Below, in pieces: positions 1-12,593 of a stretch of DNA of 64,000 nt (position 1 is its first letter; each line of letters begins with the position of its first letter). The stretch lies in NCBI GenBank assembly GCA_963691655.1, contig OY829326.1, positions 69,805,235-69,869,234 of the forward strand, read 5' to 3'. The notes under the pieces are model-generated. The model did no database searches, had not been told where the DNA came from, and saw only the letters and a program-made list of their open reading frames with translations. The stretch is from Toxonevra muliebris (lineage: Eukaryota > Arthropoda > Insecta > Diptera > Pallopteridae). Position numbers and translations under genes: made by a program.

Positions 1-1713
1 TATCATTTAATGGGTCAAGGCTGAAAAAGAATGTTTCAAACGTATTAAACAGACGTTGTTATGCTTTCATTCTATTTTAGCCCTAGAAATATTTTTCATT
101 TCCAACTCAATTTATTGTTTTTGAATATTTTTTTACGTTTTTGCTAAGTTGTTTTCTTATTCTAGCTGATAATGTATTATTTTTTGCAAGCTTGCTAATT
201 TTTTTTTTTTTTTTTTAATATTTAAGTTTTTTTGCATCATTTTATTTATGAATTGTTAAATTTTACTAAACAAAAAAAAAAATGAAACTTATAAAAATTT
301 TTTTTTTCTTTGTAAATCATTCTAAAAAATATATTTTTTCATCGCCAATGAAAGTTTTTTAATTAGTGCAAATTGAGAAAAATAATAGACTAAAATATTT
401 TCCTCAGTATACTAAGCATACATGTGGTTAACGGTTAATTTTTTTCTTTAGATTATTCTTAATTTCGTGTTGTTATAATTTCCCCAATCAAATATGAGTT
501 TTTGATTTAGTAACATCAATTTACAATGAGTGCCAAATTTAAACAGAGATTTGAAGTTATCTTTTTGGTTAATATCTTAAAGGTAAAAAAAATAACTTTA
601 AAGCTCCAGCGAAATACATTAAATCTACTGTTTCCTTCGTTAAATTTTGGATAAAACGATACGTATAATTCCGGAATGTTGCAATTGTTGGCGACAAAAA
701 AGTTATCAAAGTATCAGCATTTACAATTAGTCGAAAATTTTTTAAATCAGGCGTCTCTAACAAAAGCACTAACTCAAAACCATTATTGACTGAAAATCAC
801 TTTCCAAACCGTCATCTTTACTGACGAATACAATAAAGTATTGTTTCTGAGATTTAAGAGAGCTAAGACTAAAAATAATGAACGATTGCTTCAGCGAACA
901 AATAAGCTCATGTGTATGGGTGCTTTTCAGATTTCGGAAAAATTATTTACTGAATTTATGGTCAAACTATATAAATGTAGTTAGTTTCATGGTTTGCTGA
1001 GTTGTATGCACCCAAAAATAATGCCTCAAGCTGGAATTGGCACACATATTTAATTAAATAAATTGACGGATGAAACAAATTTCGGATGACCAAATTTATT
1101 AAAAATTCACTATTTAATTCCAATCAAAAATTAAAAACATTCATAATTAAATCAAAAAATATTTTTTTCAAAATCGTTAATTAATTTTTTTTATTAGTTT
1201 TTAAATTTGTTATACTCTGATCTAGAACGAGAACTACTTATCTATAAAAACTGTAAATGAAGGGTTGCTCACCTCGTCTTTTAGAATCCGAAGTCAAACT
1301 TCGTGTCAAAGACAACAAATCGATTTTGGTCACATAATCCAACTACAATTAGAAATTTTATTTTTTTTATATATCTGACTTATAAGAAAGAAAACGATAT
1401 TTAAAAATCGTTCAATAGGTTATAAATTTGTATTATGTTTTTTTTTTTTTGCAATACACTGACAATTAATATTAAAAATTAGAATAATGTTTCCAGTTGG
1501 TTGCAGAACCTCCAAAAGCCCCATCTAAATACACCCTTCAATGTAAAGGATAAAAGCGTTAGTAGAAAGCGGAACGGAAACCTCCAAAATGTCGTTCTGA
1601 GTTGTAGTTGGGCCCAATATAAACGTTCAAGATTTTTCATTACTTTAAATCTCTATCTTTGTGGTAACCTATTCACAGACTTATGTATAGTAATTCAAAC
1701 CGGATCACCGAAG
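1..1713. other. AT-rich spacer, no gene seen
   Basis: Very AT-rich DNA with runs of T and A and no reading frame that resembles a conserved protein or has convincing splice sites. The short open frames here are low-complexity and lie in AT-rich sequence, so I do not call them. Nothing else could be recognised. Confidence 0.6.
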
Positions 1714-3830
1714 GGTTAGTTTAGGTTGAAATGACAGCCTTCTACGTGAAAGCACACTTAAGCACATATTAGACCCTTTGTGATACCACAGTACGGTCCG
1801 ACTCCTCCATTTACGGAGTGGAGAACCATGCGGATTCCATAATGAATCTGGCTATATCCTTAATACTTATGGATGATAGCTCGGACAGACTAGTAAAGAA
1901 AGATGAGCCCAGGAGTTTTAGTCTCCTCCTAGGCAGTGATAAACATTCGCACATGAAATGGAGGACTGTTTCTTCTTCGGAGCCGAAGCCCCGACAGAAG
2001 TCATTGAATGATAGTCTTAATCTTACAGTATGTCTTCCCATTATGAAGTGTCCCGTAGGCACCGAAGTCGTAATGCTGATGGAGGTTCTGCTAAGGTTGA
2101 GTCCATGTTAGCCTGGTAATACCACAAATAGTCTCTGCTACCCAGAATTTTTTTGCTTCGTCGAGTTTTGCTTCATGGTCAATTTAATAGACCCAAGAGG
2201 GACACCAATGGTGCAGAAAAGTGATATGTATATCGGTATGATGCGAGCCCTGTTTTGCCAACTCATCGGCATTGCAGTAACCTGAAATATCCATGTGTCC
2301 AGGTACCCAATAAAGGTGGACTTGGGAGTAACTTAATATAGTGAAAACAGCGGCATGGGACTTGATTTCTGCTTGGCTGTCCGTATCCGTGTAAATACAG
2401 ATTTTCGTATCGAATGAATCGTTGCATATAAGCCAATTGGACACTCGATAAATAGCCATTGCTTCCGCCAGCCGACTCCTCCAATTTGGACTCATCTGTA
2501 TAGATGTCAATTAATTTGTCAGTAACCATCTCATCATTAACCCATTCTTTTCTACTGGAGATGTGGGTGGAAACATGTGGTTTAAATTAGGGGTACAGCA
2601 AGTATAGTCTACGTTAGTTGGTAAGGATGTATCGTGGATTAGAATCTAGGCCCAGGTTCGACGTAGTATAGCGAGTTAAGGCACTGAGTCTGGCAGCAGG
2701 GCACTTAGCTTGTTGCTTAACCAGAAGTGAAGTTGGCAACCAATGAAGGAATGCGAAGGGAGCTTTCGTAGATGTAGTACGGAGAGCCCCAGTAATCAAT
2801 ATGGCTGCCGTTTTTCTAATCTTATCCATTGGTTTAAGGTTGACCGCCTTTATAGTAGCTGGTCACCAGAAGACGGATCCATTAAGATAATTAGGCTCAA
2901 CCACAGCTGTGTGGAGCCAGGAAGTGACGCGAGGTTGAAGGCTCTATCTTTTTCCTAATGCCTTCTTACAGCAGTAGAGTGCTCAAGTGGCTTTCCGTAC
3001 TCTCTACTATGTTAGCCTTCCATTGAAGTTTAGGATCAAGAAAAAGTCCTAAATATTTGACGCGCTTGCTAAGGCCATTGATTTTGGGTAGGGCAAATTT
3101 TGGTATTTTATACTTTCCAGTGAAGAGTATAACATTTGTTTTGGCAGGATTTACATTAAGACCGGCACCATTGAGACAGAATGCTAAGTGAGTGATTTAG
3201 CCTTTCTGAAAAAGTAGAATCGTATTTGCCGGACACTGCGATAGCAATGTCATCCGCAGTCGATTTGATCTAATCTGTTTAACAGTGTATTCACAGCCAG
3301 ATTCCAAATAAGAGGGGTTAATACGTCCTCTTGTGTTGTGCCTCTATCGACAACCTTTCTAAAGTTATCATTTCCAATAGAGGAGCTGATGATAAACAGA
3401 TTGTAACATCAAGATTAAGATTTATTAAAGCATTAACGACAGCGTTGGGGCAGACATTGTTGAAAGCCCCTCGATATTGAGAAACACTGTAAGCGTATTC
3501 TTTGTTGGAAAGTGATTTCTCTACTTCCTCAATAAGTACATGTAGCGCTATTTCCTCAGACTTCCTTTTAGTATAGCCATGCTGTGATTTGGGTATAAGA
3601 GTGGGGTTGATAGAGCTCCTGATATGAAAATTAATCGGTCTGAAGTCTTTTAATTTGGTGTGAGACGCATTCCCTGCTTTGGGTATGAAAACTACATTAT
3701 AAATTTGCAATAGCCAGGAAGTGAAATGTTCAACCCCTTGTTGAATGTCCGCGGGAATCATACCACCTGGCCCGGCAGTTTTATAGGGTCTGATAGATTT
3801 AATGGCCCACTTTAGTAGAATTTAAAAAGT
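1714..3830 (-). pseudogene. Decayed 5'-truncated non-LTR retrotransposon (I/LOA-like, with RNase H)
   Basis: On the minus strand, broken pieces of a LINE second ORF appear in the right order. The reverse transcriptase start is at 3830-3318 (phrases like IPKAG...KDFRPI and HGYTK.KS). A connection region lies at about 2829-2614. A ribonuclease H-like piece is at 2529-2184 (IYTDES, then VPGHMDISG.CNADELAKQG). A cysteine/histidine C-terminal piece lies at 2062-1811 (ND..CR..G.EEET..H..CEC). The pieces lie in different frames with stops, so it cannot be active. The palm with the catalytic YADD is not readable. Sequence upstream of about 3830 is unrelated, consistent with 5' truncation. The 3' end runs to about 1714 with a conserved-looking tail (GTGGTATCACA ... 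CAACCTAA). Domain order points to the I/LOA/R1 group; the exact clade is inferred. Confidence 0.8.
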
Positions 3831-4997
3831 TCTAAGCATAGTAAAACTTATGGGTCATAATTACAGTACAATTATTATTTCTCCATAGTGTAGGCTAAAA
3901 TAATAAGTTTGTTTTCTGCCTAAATGTAAGCAACGAAGACTATGTCGATTTCTAAGCCTTTTTCACAGTGAAGGCCAAAATAACAATGCGCACGAAAACT
4001 TCAAGGTAACTTTTTTTTTTTAATTTTAAATTTAGATAGCACCCCTGTTGAAAATTGACGGTAAATCTGGGTTGATGGGGCTGCCACCTTTTTTTACGTT
4101 GCTCAGGATCTGCGTTTTTCACCATACTGAATCCGGTTTGTGTCAAGGCTGACATTTGAATGGATTTACAGCTATGTGGTGAACGTGGGTTATTTCACTG
4201 TTTCATGCCATTGCCCTCAAGATGGCACTTTTTGTGTATGGTATTCGCCATAATGGACGTCGCTGCTTCAGTTGTGTTCTTTTATAGTCGACTGGGGATA
4301 CGCAGAAGGAATTACTTTTATATATATAGCTTTTTGGGCTATTGCTTGTACTCGAAAAATTTTAAATAGCACAAAAAATGATTTTTGAAAAAAAAGCGTT
4401 CGGTCATGCCGTCGCCGGTTATGGAAGCCGGGACCCCTGAGGTAAAGGTACCTTCAATTCTGTCTTATCTGTACTTCGCTACTTCACTTGGTTCCGTGGT
4501 ATTTGAAAAATAAAACAATGGATGTGTGCAAGGCACGCAAGATATTTGATGTGTAAACAGTTAAGCTAACTGAATGTCATATACATAAGCTCACATATGT
4601 ATAGCCATATATAGGGATTTAATGTATAATTTATATGCTTAGGTAATTCAAATTAAAACAATTATTTTATAAACTCAAAAACTTATTAGATATCATTATC
4701 TTTTATATATATAATAACCCAATTCACCATAAATTGTAAATGGTCTTACATCATTGCAAATGCAAATTTTTATTCCATATCACATATATTTGTTGTTGTG
4801 ATAGCATAAATATTTTGCAATTGCACCAAATCGTGAATAGGGCTGATATGTTGTAGTTGCATTATTTTTCTTTTACTCAATGCATCGGGATCTATATGCT
4901 CGCATATACGCAGATGCAATCGCATTCTTTTTTTTCGCGCTTTAAGTTTTTCTTCCTGTCGATTTGAAATTTTATTAGATGTGAAAATTTTACATAA

Positions 4998-5073
4998 CGT
5001 CGCCTGAGAATTGATTGGGCGTATAGGTATATGAATTTGTACACACATACGTCAAATCAATCCTCAGGCGACG
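4998..5073. repeat. Inverted repeat, 19-bp arms
   Basis: Left arm 4998-5016 (CGTCGCCTGAGAATTGATT) pairs with right arm 5055-5073 with one mismatch; the loop is about 38 bases. It could be a transposon remnant or a cruciform; no flanking duplication was identified. Confidence 0.7.
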
Positions 5074-6430
5074 ATAAGTGCTTTCCACATTTAACCTTAG
5101 GAAGGCAACAGGGATGACTAGTCACCCCACTACTTTTTAAAAGTACCGCAATGAGAGTTGTCTTAACTGCATTTAATAAAAATAAAAAAGAATGTATTTT
5201 TATTGAAGTAAATAAGTGATTTTATAATAAATAAGTCTGATTTTTTCTGTTTAACATATTTGCTATTTACATAGATAAAAAAAAGTGTTGTCTTTTATAA
5301 TGCCGTGATTTGCTATCATTATCACTACATTTTGGTTATACATTTATTGAAACCTAGATTCCTTATTACTTATCATTTTGTATTGTTTTTATATTTTAAA
5401 AAATATTTAATTTTAATGCAATCTAACTAACCGAATGCAAAACGTATCAAACGCCTGTGTTTGCTACGTCGACTTCTCTGCTTGCATGGTATAGTCGATC
5501 TCCACACGCTTAACACCAACAAATAATTCTGCCACGAGCAAATGTACACACACATTTTGTTTTCGTATGCACATATATGTGAGAGTAAATTGGTCGAAAC
5601 ATAAACAAACAAACTCCGTATTTTAATTTCTCCCTCTCTTCTTCTCTTTGTTGTTTAGAGTAGCACAGTCATGCCGCGCAGTAGTGTGAGCGAGAAGGGA
5701 ACTGGACGTTACAGTTATCTTACATCTTACGATACAGTTATTGTTACATTTTACACATTTGAAATTTTGCCCATACCGTGAGCTAAAATGTTTACACATC
5801 AATTATTGTACATTTGTTAAAAATCTAAAGTTCACTTAAGGTATAAATCAGTCACTAGAAATCATAAGATACAATTATTTTCAGTTGAAGAAAAGCCATC
5901 TTATTTCAATATAAGCTATTTTTTTAAATGCAAATTAGTTTTTTATTGTATACCTGTGTCGACTTAAGATGAATTTCCTAAAAAAAATTTTTTGAAAAAT
6001 ATTCAAAACTTATAAAGGCTCACCATCTTAAGTCTACATACGAAATTATTTGATATTAAAACATGTACTATTTTCTATGCTTAAGTATAGATAGATAAGA
6101 TATTTTTTCAAATGCAGTGGCAGACTGAAGAATTTTTCTTATAATAAAATGTTCTATTTAATCACCATTATTCTTGATTAATACTACATACCAAAAAGGA
6201 GCAATAAAATAATTTGCATTAATCAATTAAAAATTTTAGTTGTGAGACTGAACTTTGATCTTGTACAGTGATTCATGTGTACGTCAAAATAAAAACTCCT
6301 TTGTGGTAGTATTATTCACTGTTATTCACTATTATGCAGAGTGAAAATGTCTTTTAAGGTATTGATCACAATTTCTTCGATCCTGGACATACTTACATGA
6401 AGTGCGATGTAGGTCACTCTGTAATTGAAC

Positions 6431-6552
6431 TTAATGCTTGGTTTTCACTATGTCATATTTGCCATTAAAGAGAGAAAGAGACAATTTCCCATATGAAATT
6501 TGCCAACATGCTGGCAAATTGATTGAATTTGACATAATGAAAACCAGGCATA
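6431..6552. mobile_element. Small MITE-like element
   Basis: About 120 bp with terminal inverted repeats of about 28 bases: 6431-6460 (TTAATGCTTGGTTTTCACTA...) and 6525-6552 read in reverse (TTATGCCTGGTTTTCATTA...). The outermost TTA/TAA could be a target duplication. It has no coding capacity, so it is called a miniature inverted-repeat element. Confidence 0.6.
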
Positions 6553-6899
6553 AGAAGAAACTAACACATATTAAAATTCGCAATCCATAAGACTGGCTCC
6601 AATTTATTAGAGCAGTCGGTTATAAAATCACGTTTGAAGGAAAACAAATTACCATCGCTGAGTTTTTAAATTTTTCCCTTTGCTAAAAACAAAATCTGTT
6701 TGACGAAAACTGTTTGGTGAACATTTTAAGTGGAGCCCCTGGCATACAAATCTTGCCACATCTACAAAATTCCTATCAGAAAAAACAAAATGTCTGATGG
6801 CAATACTCCACATGGCATTCACATTTTTGACAGTTGTAGTTGACGTTACATTCATTAGTTGTTCGCCAGCTGGATGAAATTTCCAACTTTCATAATTAA

Positions 6900-7147
6900 A
6901 TTCTTTTTTTTTATCGAAAAACTGGGAATGTCTTGTGGAAATTCACGTAGAATAACTTAAACCATATTGTGAAATACTATTGCTGTCGATAAAAAGCGCC
7001 ACTGGTAATTTGCAATTATTTGTGCTGTCTGTTGCTGAGTGAATCTGAGCGAAGTCTGAATCGGCTTGAAGAAAAAGACGGAAAACGATTGATTGGATCG
7101 AAAGAAAGTATTTGATAGTGGGACAAAAGTCATAGAGGCAGGCAAAA
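6900..7147 (+). promoter_or_regulatory. Presumed promoter/5' UTR of ABCF3
   Basis: This is the stretch directly upstream of the ABCF3 start codon. It has a TATCGA hexamer at 6912-6917 and TCGATA at 6986-6991, which resemble halves of the Drosophila DRE/BEAF site (TATCGATA) common in housekeeping promoters. There is no clear TATA box. The call rests on position plus these weak motifs. Confidence 0.3.
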
Positions 7148-10036
7148 ATGAGTCAGTTTACGGGAATTTTACAACGAGAGTTTCCAGCGATGGACAACGA
7201 ATTGAAGGGTTATGTTGAGGGTAACTAAATAATTTGCACACTTTTTCAAGGTGAAGTATATCTCTAATCCTAACCACATTCATTTAGGTGTGCTCCGTGG
7301 CAGTTTGGATGATTTTGAAACGTGTGATGATATTTTTGATGCAGTGGGCGATATATTGCAAAGCATTAACACTGAGAAATCAGAGGATAACGTAAGGTCA
7401 GTTGTTAATTGCTAATTAGAAAAGTACATCAATTAATTTGTGCTGTCTTTTATAGAGAGATTTGCAATCAATTTTTTAACATTATTAAAATGAATTCCAA
7501 ATATGAGGAACGCAAAGTATTAAATGCGCCTGTGAATATTGCTGAAATGGCCAAAAATATGGCAATTGTTGATAAAGACATACAAAGCATTTGGGTTGTA
7601 AATAGAGAAAATGGCAAGGTATGCATAACTGAAACTAAGGAAGAAACTATTAGAATTAGTTATTGTAAATTTTATTTTCCAGAAAGTAGATACCAAAAAG
7701 CTTGAAAAGGCCGAAGCGAAATTACAACAAAAGCAAGAAAAACGTCAGGATGCTGGTAAGGCCCCACCACCACCCGTTAAACTGCAAACTGCCACCGCTT
7801 CCCAGGTCGTTAGCAAAAAGGTTGCCAAAATGGAGCAGAAGGGCACCAATCGTTCGATGGATATTAAAATTGAAAACTTCGATTTGGCGTTTGGCGATAA
7901 GTAAGCACAAGCAATTTGTAAATACTTATAGAAGCAAAAGCTAATTAACTTTTTTAAACACAGAGTACTACTGCAAAACGCCAATTTGCTATTGTCCTTT
8001 GGTCGTCGTTACGGTCTGGTTGGACGCAATGGCTTGGGAAAAACCACACTACTTCGCATGATACATGAACGTCAATTAGAAATACCATCACACATCTCAG
8101 TACTGCACGTGGAGCAGGAAGTTGTTGGCGATGAAACAATAGCAGTAGATAGTGTACTTGAATGTGATACAGTCCGTACCGGATTATTGACACGAGAAAA
8201 AGAAATATTAGCAGCGCTCAATAGTGGTATACAAGATGCGTCTCTAAGCGCTGAATTAAGCGAGACATATTTGCAACTGCAGAACATCGAGGCTGATAAA
8301 GCTGTATCGCGCGCTTCTGTCATACTCAGAGGTCTTGGTTTCGATACAGATATGCAACAGCGGCCAACAAAATCGTTCTCCGGTGGTTGGCGTATGCGTT
8401 TGGCATTAGCTCGTGCACTATTCTCAAAACCAGATTTGTTATTGCTCGATGAACCGACGAACATGTTGGACATTAAAGCTATCATATGGCTAGAAACATA
8501 TTTACAAACATGGCCCACAACTGTTTTGGTAGTTTCTCACGATCGTAATTTCCTGGATACCGTACCAACCGATATTATACATTTACATTCCCAAATCTTG
8601 GAGGCATACAAGTGAGTGCAAAGCAGTTAAAATGGTAAAGATTTTTAATATAAATTTAATTAAATGTATTTTTCTTTTGCATAGAGGAAACTATGAACAA
8701 TTCGAGAAAACCAAAAATGAAAAACTCAAAGCACAACGTCGCGAGTATGAAGCACAAATGGCGCACCGCGCTCATGTTCAAGAATTTATCGATCGTTTCC
8801 GCTATAATGCAAATCGCGCATCATCTGTACAATCAAAAATTAAAATGCTGGAGAAATTGTAAGTAGTATTAGGCATCAGTTGTGTTCTGAAACTCACTTT
8901 CGATCGAATTACCATAAGAAATCATAGTCATGACAAAGTGTTTTTTGTTTACCCTTAGCCATCAATCATTTGGGTTCCTATGTCACTTTCGATCAATCGA
9001 AATTGGTTAGATTGCAGAACATGACTGTTTAATATGATTCCATCTGTTTCCATTTTATAATATATTTTTCCATTTTCCCTTATTTCTCAGACCCGAATTA
9101 AAACCCATCGAAAAAGATGTCGAAGTCAAACTTAAATTCCCCGATGTTGAACCATTGAATCCACCAGTTTTAGCAATATCCGAAATCGAATTTAGATATA
9201 ATCCAACCGATCCATTGCCTATTTTTAAAGATGTCAGTCTTTCGGCTACCTCAGATTCTAGAATTTGTATTGTAAGCGAAATGTTAGCCATTGTTTTTGC
9301 AAATAATACATTTTAGATTTTCTCTATTTTGCTGCTATCGTGCAGGTTGGTGAAAACGGCGCTGGTAAGACAACATTACTCAAAATTATTGTCGGCCAAT
9401 TGAGCACAATACACGGTAATATTGTGCTACATCGCGGTCTCCGAGTAGGCTATTTTGCGCAGCATCACGTCGATCACTTGAATATGAATCTGACCTGTGT
9501 TGGCGTATTGGCGGAACTGTTTCCTGGTCGACCGGACGAAGAATATCGACGACAACTGGGCAGTTTTGGTATATCCGGCTCACTGGCACTACAAAGCATT
9601 GCCAGCTTATCTGGTGGGCAGAAATCACGTGTGGCATTAGCGAAAATGTGCATGGGTATGTAGTAATTAAATCATTGAAGCATTTATATGTATGACAATC
9701 ACTTTTTGTTTTGTTCTATTGTAGCTGAGCCCAATTTCCTAGTACTTGATGAACCGACGAATCATTTAGATATTGAAACCATTGATGCCTTAGGAAGAGC
9801 AATTGATGCATTTAAGGTATTTATCATAAATATAGTATGCTGATAATGGAAAATAATTTTTTATATTTCTTCTTGCACAGGGTGGTGTTGTTTTAGTTTC
9901 TCACGACGAGCGTCTCATTAAGGTCATCTGCAAGGAACTCTGGGTTTGCGGCAATCGTACAGTGCGCGCCATTGAAGGTGGACTGGATGAATACAAACGT
10001 GAAGTATATCAAGAAATCGAAGCTGCAAATAGTTAA
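7148..10036 (+). CDS. ABCF3: ABC-F ATPase, ABCF3 (Drosophila CG9330 orthologue)
   Basis: Ten exons: 7148-7220, 7288-7396, 7456-7618, 7683-7900, 7964-8611, 8685-8858, 9091-9271, 9346-9655, 9725-9816, 9881-10036. All introns are GT-AG, phases agree, and the spliced protein is 707 residues, the usual ABCF3 length. It has two ABC cassettes and no membrane segment. Cassette 1 has Walker [10 protein letters not shown], signature SFSGGWRMR and Walker [13 protein letters not shown], where Met replaces the usual His, as in human ABCF3. Cassette 2 has [18 protein letters not shown] and [12 protein letters not shown]. The linker includes [18 protein letters not shown]. The N-terminal ~170 residues form the ABCF3-specific extension. 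ABC-F proteins are soluble ATPases linked to translation; in yeast the relative is Gcn20. The start at 7148 (MSQF...) gives the family N-terminus. Introns are short apart from 8859-9090. Confidence 0.95.
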
Positions 10037-10622
10037 GAGCCAATTTAAAAATATAGTTTTTTGTCACAAATATATAATGTTTGCACGTAGAAAAGAAACA
10101 AAACAAAAATTAAATTAAATGATTCAAAATTTAGCAATATTTTTAATGAAACTAAAGAAATCAACTTAAATATACATACAACAATATAACTAACGATAAA
10201 AGTGAAACAGGAGCAAATTATGAAAGAAACTAAATTATTTTTGTTATTTAAATGAAAATAAAAACAAAATCAAATAATAAAATTCATACTTACATAACTC
10301 GATAACAAAAGAATTTAGTAAATCGACAAAGATAATTTATAAATTATTTTAATAAACCTCAATCCAATCAAATTCATTCTCATATTTCATTTTTCGCACT
10401 TTTAAAAAATTCATTCTAACCTTATAGTAACTTTTTATTGAAGACGTAGGAAGAACAAAAAGGCCCACGAAGAGGGTGCGTCTGCATTAAATCAATCACA
10501 AAACTTAACTCACGAACAAGAAACAAAAAATTTAATTTTCAATAGCTCCAAAAATTCCTTGGAATATGTATATAGTCCCAACAGACATTTTTGCTTTTAT
10601 AATTTGGGATACTACATATCGA

Positions 10623-10843
10623 TGGTCATACGTTGACCCTTCGTATTTAGTTTTTCACCACTTTTGGAAGAGACGGCAAAAAAGCAATAAATATACATAA
10701 AGAATATGTAAAATGTGATTTTAAATCATTTTAAATAAGAAAAAAATATTTTTGGAATTATTTTTATTTATTTTAAACTTATTTTTATATATTGTTTATA
10801 GACATTTGTGAAAAAGTACTTACGAGGGCTCAACGTATGACCA
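10623..10843. mobile_element. MITE family 1, copy A
   Basis: A 221-bp element. The left end reads TGGTCATACGTTGACCCTTC and the right end, in reverse, TGGTCATACGTTGAGCCCTC. Subterminal sequence (TTTTTCACCACTTTTGGAAG) and the AT-rich core (GAAAAAAATATTTTTGGAAT) recur at 27879-28135 and, truncated, at 52528-52690. It has no coding capacity. The superfamily is undetermined. Confidence 0.75.
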
Positions 10844-12146
10844 GCAGTGCTCAAAAAACAAAACCATGCATACTCATTAGGCTGGTTCTTATTTGAAAAG
10901 GTATTCCGAATTCCGCTCCCCGGGGCTTACTTTGCGAGGTTACTGGAAAAACTAACCCAGAAAAAATTTCAGCTCATTCGAAGAGATTTTGAGCTATCCC
11001 TGGCCCTTCAAAGTTTTGAAATTTAGGTTTTATTTGCTAAAATTTTCCATTTTCGCACAAAATCGCCAACGAAGGGGCAGTCTAATACTCATGCATAGCC
11101 TATATCCCCAGGTCTCATAGAAAAATTTTTGGACTTATTATCCCCAGCAGGTTGAAAGGGTTAAGCCTAAAAATTGACGTTTTTATCCTCCTTGATAAGG
11201 ATCCCTAGATATGATGTTCGTTTGGAAGATGTTTGTGGATTTATATTAGCCACATAGAATATTCTGGGTATGGACATGAGTATCGATTAATAAATATATA
11301 CATTTTTGTCACTTGAACAAAAACAAAATCGATTATTCATTAAGGTGTTAAAACATAATATGTGAACAATTTCATTACTAATAAAAGGGGCACCTAGAAC
11401 TCATTTACATAACCTCTAAACTGAGTTAATTTATACATGCCCGCATGTCTATCATCATTTCTCGTGAAAAATGTAATTCATTTTGGCCAAGTTATTATAT
11501 TAGAAATATCATCAACAAGTATTGACCATTAACCATTATAATGCAAATAAGTGCCCATGAATACAAATTCAATATATCGTGAGCGCCAAGAAAACACATT
11601 TTCACAAACTAACGTTTTATGGGAAGTGTCACGGCCGATCAACCAATTCATTCAGGTATTCATTATTAAGTATTTTGGTTGCGTCCAATTCCATCCCTTT
11701 TGTTCCTAGTAATGGGTATTAGCAACCGGCATCCTCGCACTAAAATTAGTTGCCATTCCATAAATACTTTCCAAATGTTCAAAGTACTCGCGCACCTTCA
11801 AAACCTAGAATCAATCATGAACATATATAAAACTTTGATACTCTAACGTAACTTTTTTATGTGGAGTTCGTTCCTTGAATTCACTTCACTAATCGATTTT
11901 TCTCCTTCCGCCAGTAAAGATGAATATGAATTTGATCGATGATGATGAATTCGCTCTCTACTACTGTGACGCAGATGCGCAGAACGAGAAATTTTTTACT
12001 AGGCATTCCTAATTTATGCTTGTATAATGGCTATATATTCGCCATACCATAATATAATGAACAAAGTTGTCTAAGTGAGGGGTGTATCATTAATTCAAAA
12101 GAAATATCCATTTTTATTTGTGGATGTATGGATTTCTTGTTGGTTG

Positions 12147-12298
12147 TTCACACGGGCGCAAGCATGAACACCTGTCTGAAAGAGAGGTAGAAAATGTAGG
12201 TAATAAGAAAGAGATAGAAATTTGCCTGTCTTTTTCGAACTACCTAATTTTTCTACCCCTCTTTCAGACAGGCGTTCACGGTTGCTCTCGTGTGTGAA
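12147..12298. mobile_element. Foldback element, about 150 bp
   Basis: Left arm 12147-12195 and right arm 12248-12298 are inverted copies of each other. The best-matching core is ACCTGTCTGAAAGAGAGGTA against its complement in the right arm, with a few mismatches elsewhere. The loop is about 50 bases. It lies between the Sod1 poly(A) signal and the ABCF3 3' end and is too short to code. It is probably a palindromic MITE. Confidence 0.65.
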
Positions 12299-12409
12299 AT
12301 CTTGTATCCAACCGATATCATTTTGAAATTCAGTATTCCAAATGCGGGCTATCAACATTTAAGAAAGAACAAATATAAAGTAATGTTATTACAATTCACC
12401 GTGGTAGTC

Positions 12410-12415
12410 TTTATT
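12410..12415 (-). terminator. Poly(A) signal candidate for Sod1
   Basis: AATAAA on the minus strand, about 180 bases downstream of the Sod1 stop codon. A second AATAAA lies slightly upstream in the transcript, in the 12421-12436 AT-rich stretch. Confidence 0.45.
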
Positions 12416-12593
12416 TAACCATTTATTTTATTTCATATAGTCTTCAAACCATAAACTAAATACAACACATAAATGGAAATCTCTAAGAATAGTATTTTTG
12501 CTTTTATGTAAAAAGGAAATTGGGGGAAAATATGCAGTGTTCCGCTAAATTCTTTATATGTGAATTATATAATATTTAGTTCACAAAGAGTAT

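Larger units (their letters stand above)
3831..7147. other. Spacer between LINE relic and ABCF3
   Basis: No host gene is supported. It contains a near-perfect inverted repeat (4998-5073), a small terminal-inverted-repeat element (6431-6552) and, at the right end, the presumed promoter and 5' UTR of the ABCF3 gene. The open frames at 4770-5048 and 6649-6855 have no recognisable domains or splice context. Confidence 0.5.
10037..12593. other. Spacer between convergent ABCF3 and Sod1
   Basis: Holds the 3' UTR of ABCF3 (several AATAAA-type signals, for example 10351-10356), one MITE copy (10623-10843), a 150-bp foldback (12147-12298) and the Sod1 3' UTR. The stretch 10850-11250 resembles dispersed transposon DNA, but I could not assign it. 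No further gene was seen. Confidence 0.5.

Noticed and set aside
1811..2529. Host gene encoding an RNase H-like protein
   Set aside because: Pieces are frame-broken, in LINE order, and continuous with reverse transcriptase and a LINE-type 3' tail.
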